The position numbers and the translations under genes were made by a program. A stretch of 64,000 nt of DNA from assembly GCF_900100305.1 (NCBI RefSeq), contig NZ_FNEY01000027.1, positions 1-64,000 on the forward strand, given 5' to 3'. The notes under the pieces are model-generated. The model ran no database searches. It saw nothing but the letters and a program-made list of their open reading frames with translations, and was not told where the DNA came from. This document shows, in pieces, positions 43,856 to 52,758 of the stretch (its first letter is position 1; each line of letters begins with the position of its first letter). This DNA comes from Paracidovorax citrulli. Lineage in GTDB: Bacteria > Pseudomonadota > Gammaproteobacteria > Burkholderiales > Burkholderiaceae_C.

Positions 43856-45426
43856 ATATCAAACGCTTTACCGCTCCCACCTCCCGTGAGGCCCTGGCCA
43901 AGGCACGCATGGCCTTCGGAGACGGCACGCTGATCCTCTCGAACCGCCAGATCGCCGGCGGCGTCGAGGTGATGGCCACCGCGGAAGACACGCTGTCCTC
44001 GCTGGAGAGCGCCGCCGCCGAGCCCGCGCCCGTCGCCTCGAGGCTGCAGGAACGCGCCCCGGCCGCCTCCCGGCTGCAGGAGCGCGCCGCCGACATGGCC
44101 GCCAACCCGGCGCAGTCGAGCCGGCCTCTGCGCGCGGCGCAGCGGTCCGAGGCGCGCAACCCGGTGGCGCAGGACACGGAGCAACTGGCGATGAGCACGC
44201 TCTCCTTCCAGGACTATGTGCGCGAGCGCATGCTGCGCCGCCGCCACGAGGCCATGCACGGCACGGCACCGGCCTCCGATGCCGCGCCGCAGCCCGAGCG
44301 CGCGCCGCTGTCGCGCCCCGAAGCCCCCCGCATGGCCGAACGTGCCATGGCGCCCGCCAGCGCCCCGCTGCCGCGGCACAACCCGATGCACGCCATCCCC
44401 CTGGGCCTGCCGCCCGAGCAGCCCGTGCGCGAACGCCGCGTGCAGGCCCCCGTGCCCTCGCTCGCCCAGGAGTCGGGCCAGCAGAACCTGATGAGCGAAC
44501 TGCAGTCCATGAAGGACCTCATCGAGGACCGCTTCAACACGCTGGCCTGGCTGGGTCAGGCCCGGCAGAACCCGATCCAGTCCAACCTGATGCTCAAGCT
44601 CATCCGGGCAGGCTATTCACCCTCGCTGGCGCGCGCCGTGCTGGAGCGCCTGCCCGAGGAGCTGGGTGCCGCCCATGCCGTGCGCTGGCTCATGGAAGTG
44701 CTGGAACGCAACCTCAGGACCGATGCGCACCAGCGCCCGCTGTACGAAGAAGGCGGCGTGTACGCGATGGTGGGCGCCACCGGCGTGGGCAAGACGACCA
44801 CGACCGCCAAGCTCGCCGCCCTGTGCGCCCGCATCCACGGCCCGGCCAGCGTCGGCCTGATCACCCTGGACACCTACCGCGTGGGCGCCCACGAGCAGCT
44901 GCGCTCGTATGGCCGCATGCTCGGCGTGGTGGCGCACCTCGCCCACGACCGTGCCGCCCTGCAGGACCTGCTCGGCCTGCTGGCCGGCAAGAAGATGGTG
45001 CTGATCGACACCACCGGCATCGCCCCGCGCGATCCGCGCAAGCGCGACATGCTCGACGTGCTCGACCTGCCCGGCGTGAACCGCCTGCTGGTGCTCAACG
45101 CGGGCTGCCATGGCGATACGCTGGACGACGTGCTCACCGGGTTCCGGACCGCCGGCTCGCAGCAGGCCATCCTCTCCAAGGTGGACGAGGCCGTGAAGCT
45201 CGGCCCGGCCGTGGATGCGCTGATCCGCCACCAGATGGTGCTGCGCGGCGTGACCAACGGCCAGCGCGTGCCCGAGGACTGGGAAGCGGCCGATGCCCAG
45301 AAGCTCATCGCCACCTCCATGCGTTCGCCCGCGAAGTCGGCGTTCGACCCGAAAGCCTCGGATCTGAACTTCTTCTTCTCGCACTCCCCCGAACTCGCCA
45401 CGGAAAGGGCCCTGGTCGATGCTTGA
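43852..45426 (+). CDS. flhF: Flagellar SRP-like GTPase FlhF
   Basis: FlhF positions the flagellum, usually at a pole, and controls number with FlhG. The 524-residue protein has an N-terminal basic B domain (MNIKRFTAPTSREALAKARMAFG), a long Ala/Pro/Arg-rich linker with two copies of a RLQERA element (about 60-85), and the NG GTPase core. The core has P-loop GATGVGKTTTTAKLA, LDTYRVGAHEQLRSYG and DTTGIAPRD. The guanine-specificity segment reads LSKVDEA. It suggests polar flagellation (inference). Confidence 0.94.
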   Translation: MNIKRFTAPTSREALAKARMAFGDGTLILSNRQIAGGVEVMATAEDTLSSLESAAAEPAPVASRLQERAPAASRLQERAADMAANPAQSSRPLRAAQRSEARNPVAQDTEQLAMSTLSFQDYVRERMLRRRHEAMHGTAPASDAAPQPERAPLSRPEAPRMAERAMAPASAPLPRHNPMHAIPLGLPPEQPVRERRVQAPVPSLAQESGQQNLMSELQSMKDLIEDRFNTLAWLGQARQNPIQSNLMLKLIRAGYSPSLARAVLERLPEELGAAHAVRWLMEVLERNLRTDAHQRPLYEEGGVYAMVGATGVGKTTTTAKLAALCARIHGPASVGLITLDTYRVGAHEQLRSYGRMLGVVAHLAHDRAALQDLLGLLAGKKMVLIDTTGIAPRDPRKRDMLDVLDLPGVNRLLVLNAGCHGDTLDDVLTGFRTAGSQQAILSKVDEAVKLGPAVDALIRHQMVLRGVTNGQRVPEDWEAADAQKLIATSMRSPAKSAFDPKASDLNFFFSHSPELATERALVDA

Positions 45427-46216
45427 CACTGCCTTCCACCAGGGCGCGAGCCTGCTGCGCCTGATGCCCGAGTCGCCCCTGCGCCTGCTGGCCATCCTGG
45501 CGCAGCCGGATGCGGCCTACGGGCTCGAAACCTTCTTCCAGGTGTGCTCGGCGCTGCAGCGCATGGGCTATCCCGTGGCCGTTCTCGACGGCACCGCGCG
45601 CGAGACCGATGCCTCCCCCGGCCTGGCCCACCTGCTGGCCGAGCCGTCCTGGCAGGACGGCGCGCCGCTGGACACGGGAGGCGCCGCCGCGGCCTCTCTG
45701 GCCGTGCTGCCGGCCGCCTACGGACTGCGCCGGCTGGCCCGCCAGAGCACCGATGCGGTGGCGGCCCAGCAGACCCTGCAGCCCTTCTTCCGCTCCTACG
45801 CGGTGCTGGCGATCTATGCCCCCGCGGAGGCGCTGGCGCCCCTGGTGCGCGATACGGCCGCGGTGCCGCTGCTGATCGCCGAGGGCGGCGACCATGCGAT
45901 GCGCAGCTACCGCCAGCTCAAGCACATGGCGCTGCACGCCGGCGTGCCCTGCACGGTGGCCTCGGTGCTGCCCACCGACCGGCCCGCGGGCCTCCACCGG
46001 GTCCACGCCACGCTCGCCACCCTGCAGCGCTGCGCCGAGCGGCACCTGGGCAGCGAATTGCGCACCACGACCCTGCGGGCCAATCACCCGCAGGACTTGC
46101 AGCGCCTGGCCTTGCAACTGCTGGAAAACGCGGGCACCATTGGCGCCGCGCCGGCCGCAGCCGCCCCGCCCTTCGGTACGCAGCGGTCCGCCCAGCCCTT
46201 CGCACGGAGCCACTGA
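45419..46216 (+). CDS. FlhG-position protein lacking a P-loop
   Basis: The 265-residue protein lies exactly where flhG (fleN) is expected, between flhF (8-base overlap) and fliA (4-base gap). FlhG is a MinD-like ATPase with a GKGGVGKT motif near the N-terminus. Here the equivalent stretch (LRLLAILAQPDAAYGLETFFQVCSALQRMGYPVAVLDG) keeps the beta-strand and helix pattern and a VLDG strand but has no Walker A. It is Ala/Leu-rich and Pro-rich at the C-terminus. It may be a degenerate FlhG-like partner of FlhF, unable to bind ATP; the fold is inferred by position and pattern. Confidence 0.6.
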   Translation: MLDTAFHQGASLLRLMPESPLRLLAILAQPDAAYGLETFFQVCSALQRMGYPVAVLDGTARETDASPGLAHLLAEPSWQDGAPLDTGGAAAASLAVLPAAYGLRRLARQSTDAVAAQQTLQPFFRSYAVLAIYAPAEALAPLVRDTAAVPLLIAEGGDHAMRSYRQLKHMALHAGVPCTVASVLPTDRPAGLHRVHATLATLQRCAERHLGSELRTTTLRANHPQDLQRLALQLLENAGTIGAAPAAAAPPFGTQRSAQPFARSH

Positions 46217-46220
46217 TCCG

Positions 46221-46937
46221 ATGTACACCGCCAAAGGACAGCTCAACCGCGATGCATTGATCCGCCAGCACGCGCCGCTGGTCCGCCGGATCGCGCACCA
46301 CATGATCGCGAAGCTTCCGCCCAACGTGGAGCTGGACGATCTGATCCAGGTCGGCATGATCGGGCTCAACGAGGCGCTGTCGCGCTACGAGGTGACGCAG
46401 GGCGTGCAGTTCGAGACTTTCGCCTCCCAGCGCATCCGCGGCGCCATGCTCGACGAGCTGCGCGAGGGCGACTGGATGTCGCGCAGTTCGCGCAAGAGCC
46501 AGAAGGAGATCGAGCACGCCGTGACCCGGCTGGAGCAGAAGCTCGGCCGCAGCCCGCACGAATCCGAGATCGCCACGGAGCTCGAACTCAGCCTGGCGGA
46601 GTACCAGTCCCTGCTGAGCAAGGTGCGCGGTACCCAGCTGGTTTACCTCGAAGACATGACGCGCGGCGACGACGACGATGACGGTTTCCTCGACCGCCAC
46701 GTGGCCGACAGCGCGGCCGATCCCATGGCCATGCTGCGCGACCAGCGCCTGCGCGCCTCCCTGGTGGCGGCGATCAAGGCGCTGCCCGAACGGGAGCAGC
46801 AGATCATGGGCATGTACTACGAGCACGACATGAACCTGAAGGAGATCGCCGCGGTGCTGGGCGTGACCGAATCGCGCATCTGCCAGCTGCACAGCCAGTC
46901 GATCGCCCGGCTGCGCGCGAAGATGCGCAGCCATTGA
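46221..46937 (+). CDS. fliA: RNA polymerase sigma factor FliA (sigma28)
   Basis: The 238-residue sigma factor starts MYTAKGQLNRDALIRQHAPLVRRIAHHM. It has region 2 (DDLIQVGMIGLNEALSRYEVTQGVQFETFASQRIRGAMLDELRE), region 3 and region 4 (LPEREQQIMGMYYEHDMNLKEIAAVLGVTESRICQLHSQSIARLRAKM). It transcribes late flagellar genes and is held by FlgM (47532). FliA-type promoters are visible before flagellin 1, motA and flgM. It is last in the flhBAF operon. Confidence 0.97.
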   Translation: MYTAKGQLNRDALIRQHAPLVRRIAHHMIAKLPPNVELDDLIQVGMIGLNEALSRYEVTQGVQFETFASQRIRGAMLDELREGDWMSRSSRKSQKEIEHAVTRLEQKLGRSPHESEIATELELSLAEYQSLLSKVRGTQLVYLEDMTRGDDDDDGFLDRHVADSAADPMAMLRDQRLRASLVAAIKALPEREQQIMGMYYEHDMNLKEIAAVLGVTESRICQLHSQSIARLRAKMRSH

Positions 46938-46982
46938 CGCTGCCAGCGCCCGGCATGCCGGTCGTCCGGGAAAGCAATAAGA

Positions 46983-47010
46983 AAGGGCCCCTCGGGGCCC
47001 TTGGTTTTTT
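46983..47010. terminator. Bidirectional intrinsic terminator between fliA and flgN
   Basis: AAGGGCCCC-TC-GGGGCCCTT forms a strong stem followed by GGTTTTTT on the plus strand and, on the minus strand, by TTTCTTATT. It lies between the convergent fliA and flgN ends and can stop both. Confidence 0.9.
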
Positions 47011-47044
47011 GCGGCACAGCCCGGCAGGGCCGCACGGATAGCGC

Positions 47045-47455
47045 TCAGCTCTGCGAGCGGTAGATGCGCGCGGCGCTGCCGCGCATGCCGGAGCCGGCAG
47101 GACCGCGGCTGCCGTAGGTCGCCCCATTCTGGTCCGGCGGCAGGAAAGTCGCCACCTGGCGGTTCGTGAGCGCGGCGAGCCGGGCGAGTTGCTCTCGCTG
47201 CAGGGACAGCTGGCTGCGCACGGCCTGGACGCGGCGGGCCCAGTCGGCCGGCAGGGGCGGTGCGGAGGCGGGACGGTTTTCCAGGCAACGGGACAGCTCG
47301 AGCGCCGCCTGCTGCAGCAGCGGGGCGCTGCGCTCCAGCGCGGGAGCATCCGCCTTCAGCAGCAGGGCCCCGACATCGGCCAGGATCGACTCGACAGTAC
47401 CGAGCAGGGTTTCCGGGGAGCGGGAGGAAGATGGGGAAGCGGGGGAAGGGTGCAT
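47045..47455 (-). CDS. flgN: Hook-junction chaperone FlgN
   Basis: This protein is 136 residues from the ATG at 47455 (MHPSPASP), with AGGACC upstream; an in-frame GTG-type start at 47482 is possible. Ser/Pro-rich start, then a helical domain with Leu/Ala heptads (VESILADVGALLLKADAPALERSAPLLQQAALELSRCLE ... LARLAALTNRQVATFLP). FlgN chaperones FlgK and FlgL. The call is by size, helical pattern and position after flgM, since the family is divergent. Confidence 0.8.
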   Translation of the reverse strand: MHPSPASPSSSRSPETLLGTVESILADVGALLLKADAPALERSAPLLQQAALELSRCLENRPASAPPLPADWARRVQAVRSQLSLQREQLARLAALTNRQVATFLPPDQNGATYGSRGPAGSGMRGSAARIYRSQS

Positions 47456-47531
47456 GGGTCGGTCCTGTGCCGACCGGCCCATGCGCGACGCAGGCCGTGT
47501 GCGCTACGGCCGCGCCGGGGCAAGGGGCGGG

Positions 47532-47873
47532 TCAGTGGCTCTTGGGAGAATGGGCGATGGTTTCCTGGGCGTTGGAGAGCAGCTTGTCGGCGATGGCTTC
47601 GGCATCGACCGTGAAAGTGCCCTTCTCGATGGCCGCGCGCACGGCCTTGACCTTGTTGGCATCGAAATCCGCGCTGCTGCGCAGCGACGGGTCCAGGGCC
47701 TTGGCGGCGCTGGAGAACGTCACGGGCGTGCCGCCCGTGGTGGCGACCGTGGTCGCGGTCTTGGTGGCCTCTTCGGCGGCGGGCGCCGGGGCGGCCGCCT
47801 TGGCCTGTTGCTTGGCAGCCTGGACCTGCTGCGTCAGCGAAGTCGGCAATTCCGGGTTCTGTCCTATTTTCAT
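47532..47873 (-). CDS. flgM: Anti-sigma28 factor FlgM
   Basis: The 113-residue protein has a largely disordered Ala/Gln/Lys-rich N-terminal half and the C-terminal sigma28-binding helices (FDANKVKAVRAAIEKGTFTVDAEAIADKLL). It is exported when the hook is complete, which frees FliA. Its own gene has a sigma28 promoter at 47916-47942, giving the classic feedback loop. It is followed by flgN, 76 bases on. Confidence 0.94.
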   Translation of the reverse strand: MKIGQNPELPTSLTQQVQAAKQQAKAAAPAPAAEEATKTATTVATTGGTPVTFSSAAKALDPSLRSSADFDANKVKAVRAAIEKGTFTVDAEAIADKLLSNAQETIAHSPKSH

Positions 47874-47915
47874 CGCACACTCCCACCCCGTTCGATGTGG
47901 GGCACAGTAGCAATG

Positions 47916-47942
47916 TTTTCGACCATCGGAGCGCGGACTTTA
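47916..47942 (-). promoter_or_regulatory. Sigma28 (FliA) promoter of flgMN
   Basis: On the minus strand TAAAGTCC, 11 bases, then GTCGAAAA matches the FliA consensus with exact spacing. It lies 43 bases upstream of the flgM start and between flgA and flgM, so flgMN can be expressed late while flgA-driven readthrough gives an earlier supply. Confidence 0.75.
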
Positions 47943-47964
47943 GGCTTTTATCGGAAACAGAAGG

Positions 47965-48744
47965 TCACAGGCCGACTTCGACCGTTCCATCATTGGAAAC
48001 AATGCCCGCGATGATCCGGCCATTGTCCATGCGGACGCGCACAGTCTCTCCGATCGAGCCTGCCGTGACGGCCTGCCCCGCGGATGTTACCGAATAGCCG
48101 CGCCCCTGGGCGACGACCCGCACCGGGGAGCCGGCGCGGAAGGCCATCGGCGCCTTCACCATGTGCTGGCGCAGCGCCTGCCCGGCCATGAGCGGGCGGG
48201 ACGCCACCTGCCCCACCCAGTTTTCCGGGTTGGCCACGATGGCGGTCGTCTCGGCGGCCCAGTCCACTTCGGCCTGGGTGGCATCGGCCTCGGTCAGCAC
48301 TGCGCCGGAGGCGACATTGCCGGTGAGCACCCAGGCGGGCCCGTAGGCCTTGACGGTGACGGGCAGGAAGACATTCCACGCCGTGGCACCTTCGACGCAG
48401 CGCAGGCCCAGCCGCGTGCGGCCCCAGAGCCGGGATCCGGCGGGAAGGTAGGGCTCCACCCGGGCGCAGGGCGCGAGGCGCAGGCGCGAATCGAGCTGGC
48501 CCACGCTGACTTCCATGCGCAGCGGCATGGAGCCGCCCGACACCTGGCTGCGCTGCAGGGCGTCGTCGAGCCAGCGCTGGGTGATGGAGCCCAGGTCGGC
48601 CGCGGCGTCCGCGGCGGGAGCGCCCTGGGCGTGCACGGCCGCGGCGGCGCTCCAGGCCAGCAGCGCGGCGCCGGCCATGCGGGCCAGCGCACGGGCGCGG
48701 CGCGGAGCGGGGCGGGAAGACGGCAGAGGGGAACGGGGGGACAT
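47965..48744 (-). CDS. flgA: P-ring assembly chaperone FlgA
   Basis: This protein is 259 residues from the ATG at 48744, which has AGGAGG upstream. It has an Arg-rich N-terminus and hydrophobic signal (AGAALLAWSAAAAVHAQG, cleavage near residue 40) for export to the periplasm. The SAF-like domain has WNVFLPVTVKAYGPAWVLTGNVASGAVLTEADATQAEVDW, and the end reads VRVRMDNGRIIAGIVSNDGTVEVGL. It is divergent from flgB. Confidence 0.93.
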   Translation of the reverse strand: MSPRSPLPSSRPAPRRARALARMAGAALLAWSAAAAVHAQGAPAADAAADLGSITQRWLDDALQRSQVSGGSMPLRMEVSVGQLDSRLRLAPCARVEPYLPAGSRLWGRTRLGLRCVEGATAWNVFLPVTVKAYGPAWVLTGNVASGAVLTEADATQAEVDWAAETTAIVANPENWVGQVASRPLMAGQALRQHMVKAPMAFRAGSPVRVVAQGRGYSVTSAGQAVTAGSIGETVRVRMDNGRIIAGIVSNDGTVEVGL

Positions 48745-48882
48745 GGGGGCCTCCTGGGCAGCGGGACTGCGGCGATGGACGGGGCCGGCCGGACGGGGCG
48801 GTCCGGGGGCCATTGCACAACCTGGACTGTAGGGCGTGGGGCCGACGGCGATGGACCGAACTGCGCGCCAATCCCCGCGTTC

Positions 48883-48920
48883 TTCGCGCTTTAGGAAAAA
48901 GGGCCCGTTTCCATAATCGG
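48883..48920 (+). promoter_or_regulatory. Middle-class flagellar promoter of flgB
   Basis: TTCGCGCTTTAG (48883-48894), 17 bases, CATAAT (48912-48917) and CGG. Spacing from CTTTAG to the -10 is identical to that upstream of flhB at 40543, and the outer bases match except at one position in the left element. It lies 72 bases before the flgB ATG in the flgA-flgB divergent region. Confidence 0.6.
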
Positions 48921-48991
48921 ACCACGCCGAAAACCCGTGGCCCCGTGCCGCGCGACGGCCCCCGATTCCCCTGTTTTCCGCAAGGTGCCCC

Positions 48992-49435
48992 ATGCTCGAC
49001 AAGTTGACCGAAAGGCTGGATTTCCACGGCAACGCACTCATGCTGCGTGCCGAGCGCCAGCGCGCGATCGCGAGCAACATCGCCAATGCCGACACCCCTG
49101 GCTACGTGGCGCGCGACTTCAATTTCGCCGATGCGCTGCGCGATGCCACGGGTCAGGGCGCGGGCGCCTCGTTCAACGCGGTGGAGCGCGCCCTCCAGCG
49201 CCAGCAGAGCGCGACCGATCCGCGCCACATCCCCCTGCCCGGCGCCACCACCGGCAGCGGCGCGCCCGGTTCCCTGGGCTACACGGTGCAGACCCAGCCG
49301 AGCCTGGACAACAACACGGTGGACCTGGACCGCGAGCGGGCCGCGTTCGCCGACAACGCCGTGCGCTACGAAGCCACGCTGCGCTTCATCAACGGCAACG
49401 CGCGCACCATGCTGAGCGCGATCCAGGGCCAGTGA
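48992..49435 (+). CDS. flgB: Proximal rod protein FlgB
   Basis: This 147-residue rod protein has the N-terminal motif [30 protein letters not shown] and a C-terminal helix ([35 protein letters not shown]-like). It is the first gene of the flg operon, followed by flgC after 50 bases. Confidence 0.96.
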   Translation: MLDKLTERLDFHGNALMLRAERQRAIASNIANADTPGYVARDFNFADALRDATGQGAGASFNAVERALQRQQSATDPRHIPLPGATTGSGAPGSLGYTVQTQPSLDNNTVDLDRERAAFADNAVRYEATLRFINGNARTMLSAIQGQ

Positions 49436-49485
49436 GGACGCACACGTCCCGCCGCCCGCAACGCACCAGGAAAGCGATCACCGCC

Positions 49486-49890
49486 ATGTCCATGTTCTCG
49501 ATCTTCGGCGTCTCCGGAAGCGCGATCAGCGCGCAGGCGCAGCGCCTCAACGTCGTGGCCAGCAACCTCGCCAACGTCGATGCCGTGGCCGGCCCCGACG
49601 GCCAGGCCTACAAGGCGCGGCAGGTGGTGTTCCAGACGGCGCCCATGGGCGGCGAAGGCGCGGCCGGCGTGCGCGTGAGCGCCATCAGCGAGAGCCAGGC
49701 GCCCGGCAAGCGCGTGCTCGATCCCACCCATCCGCAGGCCGACGCGGAGGGCTACGTCACGCACTCCAACGTGAATCCGGTGGAAGAGATGGTCAACATG
49801 ATCTCGGCCTCGCGCTCCTACCAGAACAACGTCGAGGTCCTCAACACCACCAAGTCGCTGCTGCTCAAGACGCTGCAGATGGGCCAGTAA
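49486..49890 (+). CDS. flgC: Proximal rod protein FlgC
   Basis: The 134-residue rod protein starts [34 protein letters not shown]. It carries the conserved rod-protein C-terminal motif ([36 protein letters not shown]). AGGAAAG lies upstream of the ATG at 49486. Confidence 0.96.
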   Translation: MSMFSIFGVSGSAISAQAQRLNVVASNLANVDAVAGPDGQAYKARQVVFQTAPMGGEGAAGVRVSAISESQAPGKRVLDPTHPQADAEGYVTHSNVNPVEEMVNMISASRSYQNNVEVLNTTKSLLLKTLQMGQ

Positions 49891-49912
49891 TCCCTTCCTG
49901 AAGGACCGCACC

Positions 49913-50563
49913 ATGATCCTCAACCCCATCGGCTCCACGGCCACCGTGAACACGGGCTCCAGCTCGAACTCCGCCACCGATCCGGCCGCTGCGCAGGACC
50001 GCTTCCTGAAACTGCTGGTGGCGCAGCTCAACAACCAGGATCCGATGAATCCGCTGGACAACGCCCAGATGACCTCGCAGATGGCGCAGATCAACACGGT
50101 GACGGGCATCCAGCAGCTCAACCTGAGCATGCAGACCATGGCCGAACAGTTCTCGACCATGCAGACCCTGCAGGGCACGATGATGATCGGCCGCAGCGTG
50201 CTGACCGAGGGCTCCAAGATGACCTTCAAGGACAGCGCCGGCACCGGATCCTTCGACCTCAAGGGCGCCGCCACCGACGTCAAGGTGGAGGTCGTCACGG
50301 CGGGCGGCCAGGTGGTCGATACGGTGGACGTGGGCGCGAGCGCGGCAGGACGCCACGACTTCACCTGGGACGGCAGCAAGTACAGCGGCACCCACAGCGA
50401 CCTGAAGTTCCGCGTGGTGGCGTCCACCAAGGACGGCGCCGTCGAGGCGACGCCGCTCATGCAGGCCAAGGTGGTGGGCACCGGCTCCAACGCGGGCGCC
50501 CTCACGCTGAACCTGGACACGGGCGGCACCGTGAACTACAGCAACATCCGCGCGGTGCTCTGA
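49913..50563 (+). CDS. flgD: Hook scaffold protein FlgD
   Basis: The 216-residue hook cap needed for FlgE polymerisation. The N-terminal region has QDRFLKLLVAQLNNQDPMNPLDNAQMTSQMAQINTVTGIQQLN. A FlgD Ig-like/tudor domain follows (VEVVTAGGQVVDTVDVGASAAGRHDFTWDG). It lies 22 bases after flgC. Confidence 0.96.
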   Translation: MILNPIGSTATVNTGSSSNSATDPAAAQDRFLKLLVAQLNNQDPMNPLDNAQMTSQMAQINTVTGIQQLNLSMQTMAEQFSTMQTLQGTMMIGRSVLTEGSKMTFKDSAGTGSFDLKGAATDVKVEVVTAGGQVVDTVDVGASAAGRHDFTWDGSKYSGTHSDLKFRVVASTKDGAVEATPLMQAKVVGTGSNAGALTLNLDTGGTVNYSNIRAVL

Positions 50564-50618
50564 CGGCCTCGCGCATTCCGCAAGACAACACCCCTTTTCG
50601 TCCCCCGAGGAGAGCACC

Positions 50619-51896
50619 ATGAGCTTCCAGCAAGGCCTGTCAGGCCTCAACGCGGCCAGCAAGAACCTGGACGTGATCGGCCACAACGTGGCCAACTCCG
50701 GCACCGTCGGCTTCAAGGCTTCGCGCGCCGAGTTCGCCGAAATGGTGGCCAATGCCATCGGCTCCGCGGGCGGAACCAATGCCGGCATCGGGGTGGAACT
50801 GTCGGCGGTGGCGCAGCAGTTCAACCAGGGCAACATCTCCGTCACGGGCAACAGCCTGGACGTGGCGATCAACGGCGACGGCTTCTTCACGCTGCAGCAG
50901 CCCGACGGCTCGCGCGCCTACACCCGTGCCGGCAACTTCAAGCTCGACAGCAACGGCCAGCTGGTGACCAACACCAAGGCGCAGGTCATGGGCTATGCGC
51001 TGGACCCGATCACCGGCAAGCGTACGGCCAGCAACGCCGCGCCGCTCACCTTCCCGACCTCCAAGCCGATTCCCGCCAAGCAGACCACGACGATCACGGC
51101 GGAATTCAACCTCGACGCACGCGCCCCCGATGCCGCCGGCGACGCCACGGCCACGCCGCCCGTGCCCGCCACGCCGCGCTCCACCTACGGCACGTCCATC
51201 AACGTGTACGACAGCCAGGGCGTGGCCAAGCCGGTGAGCCTGTACTTCCAGAAGAACGGCGCCAACACCTGGGACGTGTACGACAGGCTCGACGACGCCA
51301 CCGCCAATCCGCCGGTGGTGGCCACGCCCATCGGCCAGATCAAGTTCGACAACAGCGGCAAGATCGTCTCGCCGGCCGCCACCGCACCGGAAACCGGCTT
51401 CCAGATGCCGCTCACCGTGAAGCCCACTCCGCCCAACCCGAACGGGCTGGCCGACTACACGGTGAACATCAAGCTCGACGGCGTGTCGCAATACGGCAAG
51501 GCGTTCGCAGTGTCCAACCTGTCGCAGGACGGCTACACGGCCGGCGAACTCACGGGCATCAGCATCGAGAACAACGGCACGGTGATGACGCGCTACTCCA
51601 ACGGCGTGACACGCGCCGAGGGGCAGGTGGCGCTGGCCAGCTTCCGCAATACGCAGGGCCTGGCCTCGGTGGGCAACAACAACTGGGTGGAAACCTTCCA
51701 GTCGGGCCAGCCGGTGCTGGGCACGCCCACCGAAGGCAAGTTCGGCGGCCTGCGCTCCGGCGCGCTGGAGGATTCCAACGTGGACCTCACGGCCGAGCTG
51801 GTGAACATGATGACCGCCCAGCGTGCCTACCAGGCCAACGCGCAGACCATCAAGACGCAGGACCAGGTGATGTCCACGCTGGTGAACCTGCGCTGA
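50619..51896 (+). CDS. flgE: Flagellar hook protein FlgE
   Basis: The 425-residue hook subunit has the N-terminal rod/hook motif (FQQGLSGLNAASKNLDVIGHNVANSGTVGFKASRAEFAE), a large middle domain and the C-terminal motif (EDSNVDLTAELVNMMTAQRAYQANAQTIKTQDQVM). A GAGGAGAG ribosome binding site is close to the ATG. Confidence 0.97.
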   Translation: MSFQQGLSGLNAASKNLDVIGHNVANSGTVGFKASRAEFAEMVANAIGSAGGTNAGIGVELSAVAQQFNQGNISVTGNSLDVAINGDGFFTLQQPDGSRAYTRAGNFKLDSNGQLVTNTKAQVMGYALDPITGKRTASNAAPLTFPTSKPIPAKQTTTITAEFNLDARAPDAAGDATATPPVPATPRSTYGTSINVYDSQGVAKPVSLYFQKNGANTWDVYDRLDDATANPPVVATPIGQIKFDNSGKIVSPAATAPETGFQMPLTVKPTPPNPNGLADYTVNIKLDGVSQYGKAFAVSNLSQDGYTAGELTGISIENNGTVMTRYSNGVTRAEGQVALASFRNTQGLASVGNNNWVETFQSGQPVLGTPTEGKFGGLRSGALEDSNVDLTAELVNMMTAQRAYQANAQTIKTQDQVMSTLVNLR

Positions 51897-51957
51897 CGGC
51901 CCGACCCCGCTGATCCGCCACTGAGCTCCGAACCCCTTCCTTCATCCAGGCCGAGCG

Positions 51958-52698
51958 ATGGACCACATCATCTACACCTCCATGACGGGCGCCAGCGCCG
52001 CCGCGCAACGGCAGGCGGTGCTGGCCAACAACCTCGCGAACGCCTCCACCAACGGCTTCCGCGCGGAAATGTCCACCTTCCGCTCGGTGCCCGTGCAGGG
52101 CGACGGCTCCAAGACCCGCGTGTTCGCGCTGGAGGCGACCTCCGGCCACGTGGAAACGCCCGGCCCCGTGCAGCGCACCGGCCGCAACCTGGATGCGATG
52201 GCGGTGGGCAACGCGTGGTTCGCGGTGCAGGGGCTGGACGGCACCGAGGCCTACACCCGCAACGGCAGCTTCGAGGTGAATGCGGAGGGCCAGCTGCGCA
52301 CTTCCAACGGGCTCACCGTGCTGTCGGACGGCGGCGGCCCGATCGACGTGCCGCCCGGCGCCGACGTGACGCTGGGCTCGGACGGCACCCTCACCGCGCG
52401 CGTGGCGGGCCAGCAGGCCACGCCGATCGGAAGGCTCAAGCTCGCCACCCCGACGCCGGAAGACCCGCTCAAGCGGGGCGACGACGCGCTCTTTCGCACC
52501 GCATCGGGCGACCCGATACCCAACGACCCGAACGCGCGGCTGCTGTCCGGCGCGCTGGAGGGCTCCAACGTGAACGCCGTGGAAAGCATGGTCGGCATGA
52601 TCGCCGCCTCCCGGCAGTTCGAGGCCCAGATGCGGCTGCTGCAGACGGCCGAGACCAACGACAAGACAGCCGCCCAGCTGCTCAGCCTGAACGGCTGA
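51958..52698 (+). CDS. flgF: Proximal rod protein FlgF
   Basis: The 246-residue rod protein has the N-terminal motif MTGASAAAQRQAVLANNLANASTNGFRAEMSTFR and the C-terminal motif EGSNVNAVESMVGMIAASRQFEAQMRLLQTAE. It lies 61 bases after flgE and 60 before flgG. Confidence 0.96.
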   Translation: MDHIIYTSMTGASAAAQRQAVLANNLANASTNGFRAEMSTFRSVPVQGDGSKTRVFALEATSGHVETPGPVQRTGRNLDAMAVGNAWFAVQGLDGTEAYTRNGSFEVNAEGQLRTSNGLTVLSDGGGPIDVPPGADVTLGSDGTLTARVAGQQATPIGRLKLATPTPEDPLKRGDDALFRTASGDPIPNDPNARLLSGALEGSNVNAVESMVGMIAASRQFEAQMRLLQTAETNDKTAAQLLSLNG

Positions 52699-52758
52699 CG
52701 ACCGCGCCGACGACACCCCGCACGCCAAGCCCAAGCACGCATTCCCCGAGGAACCGCC

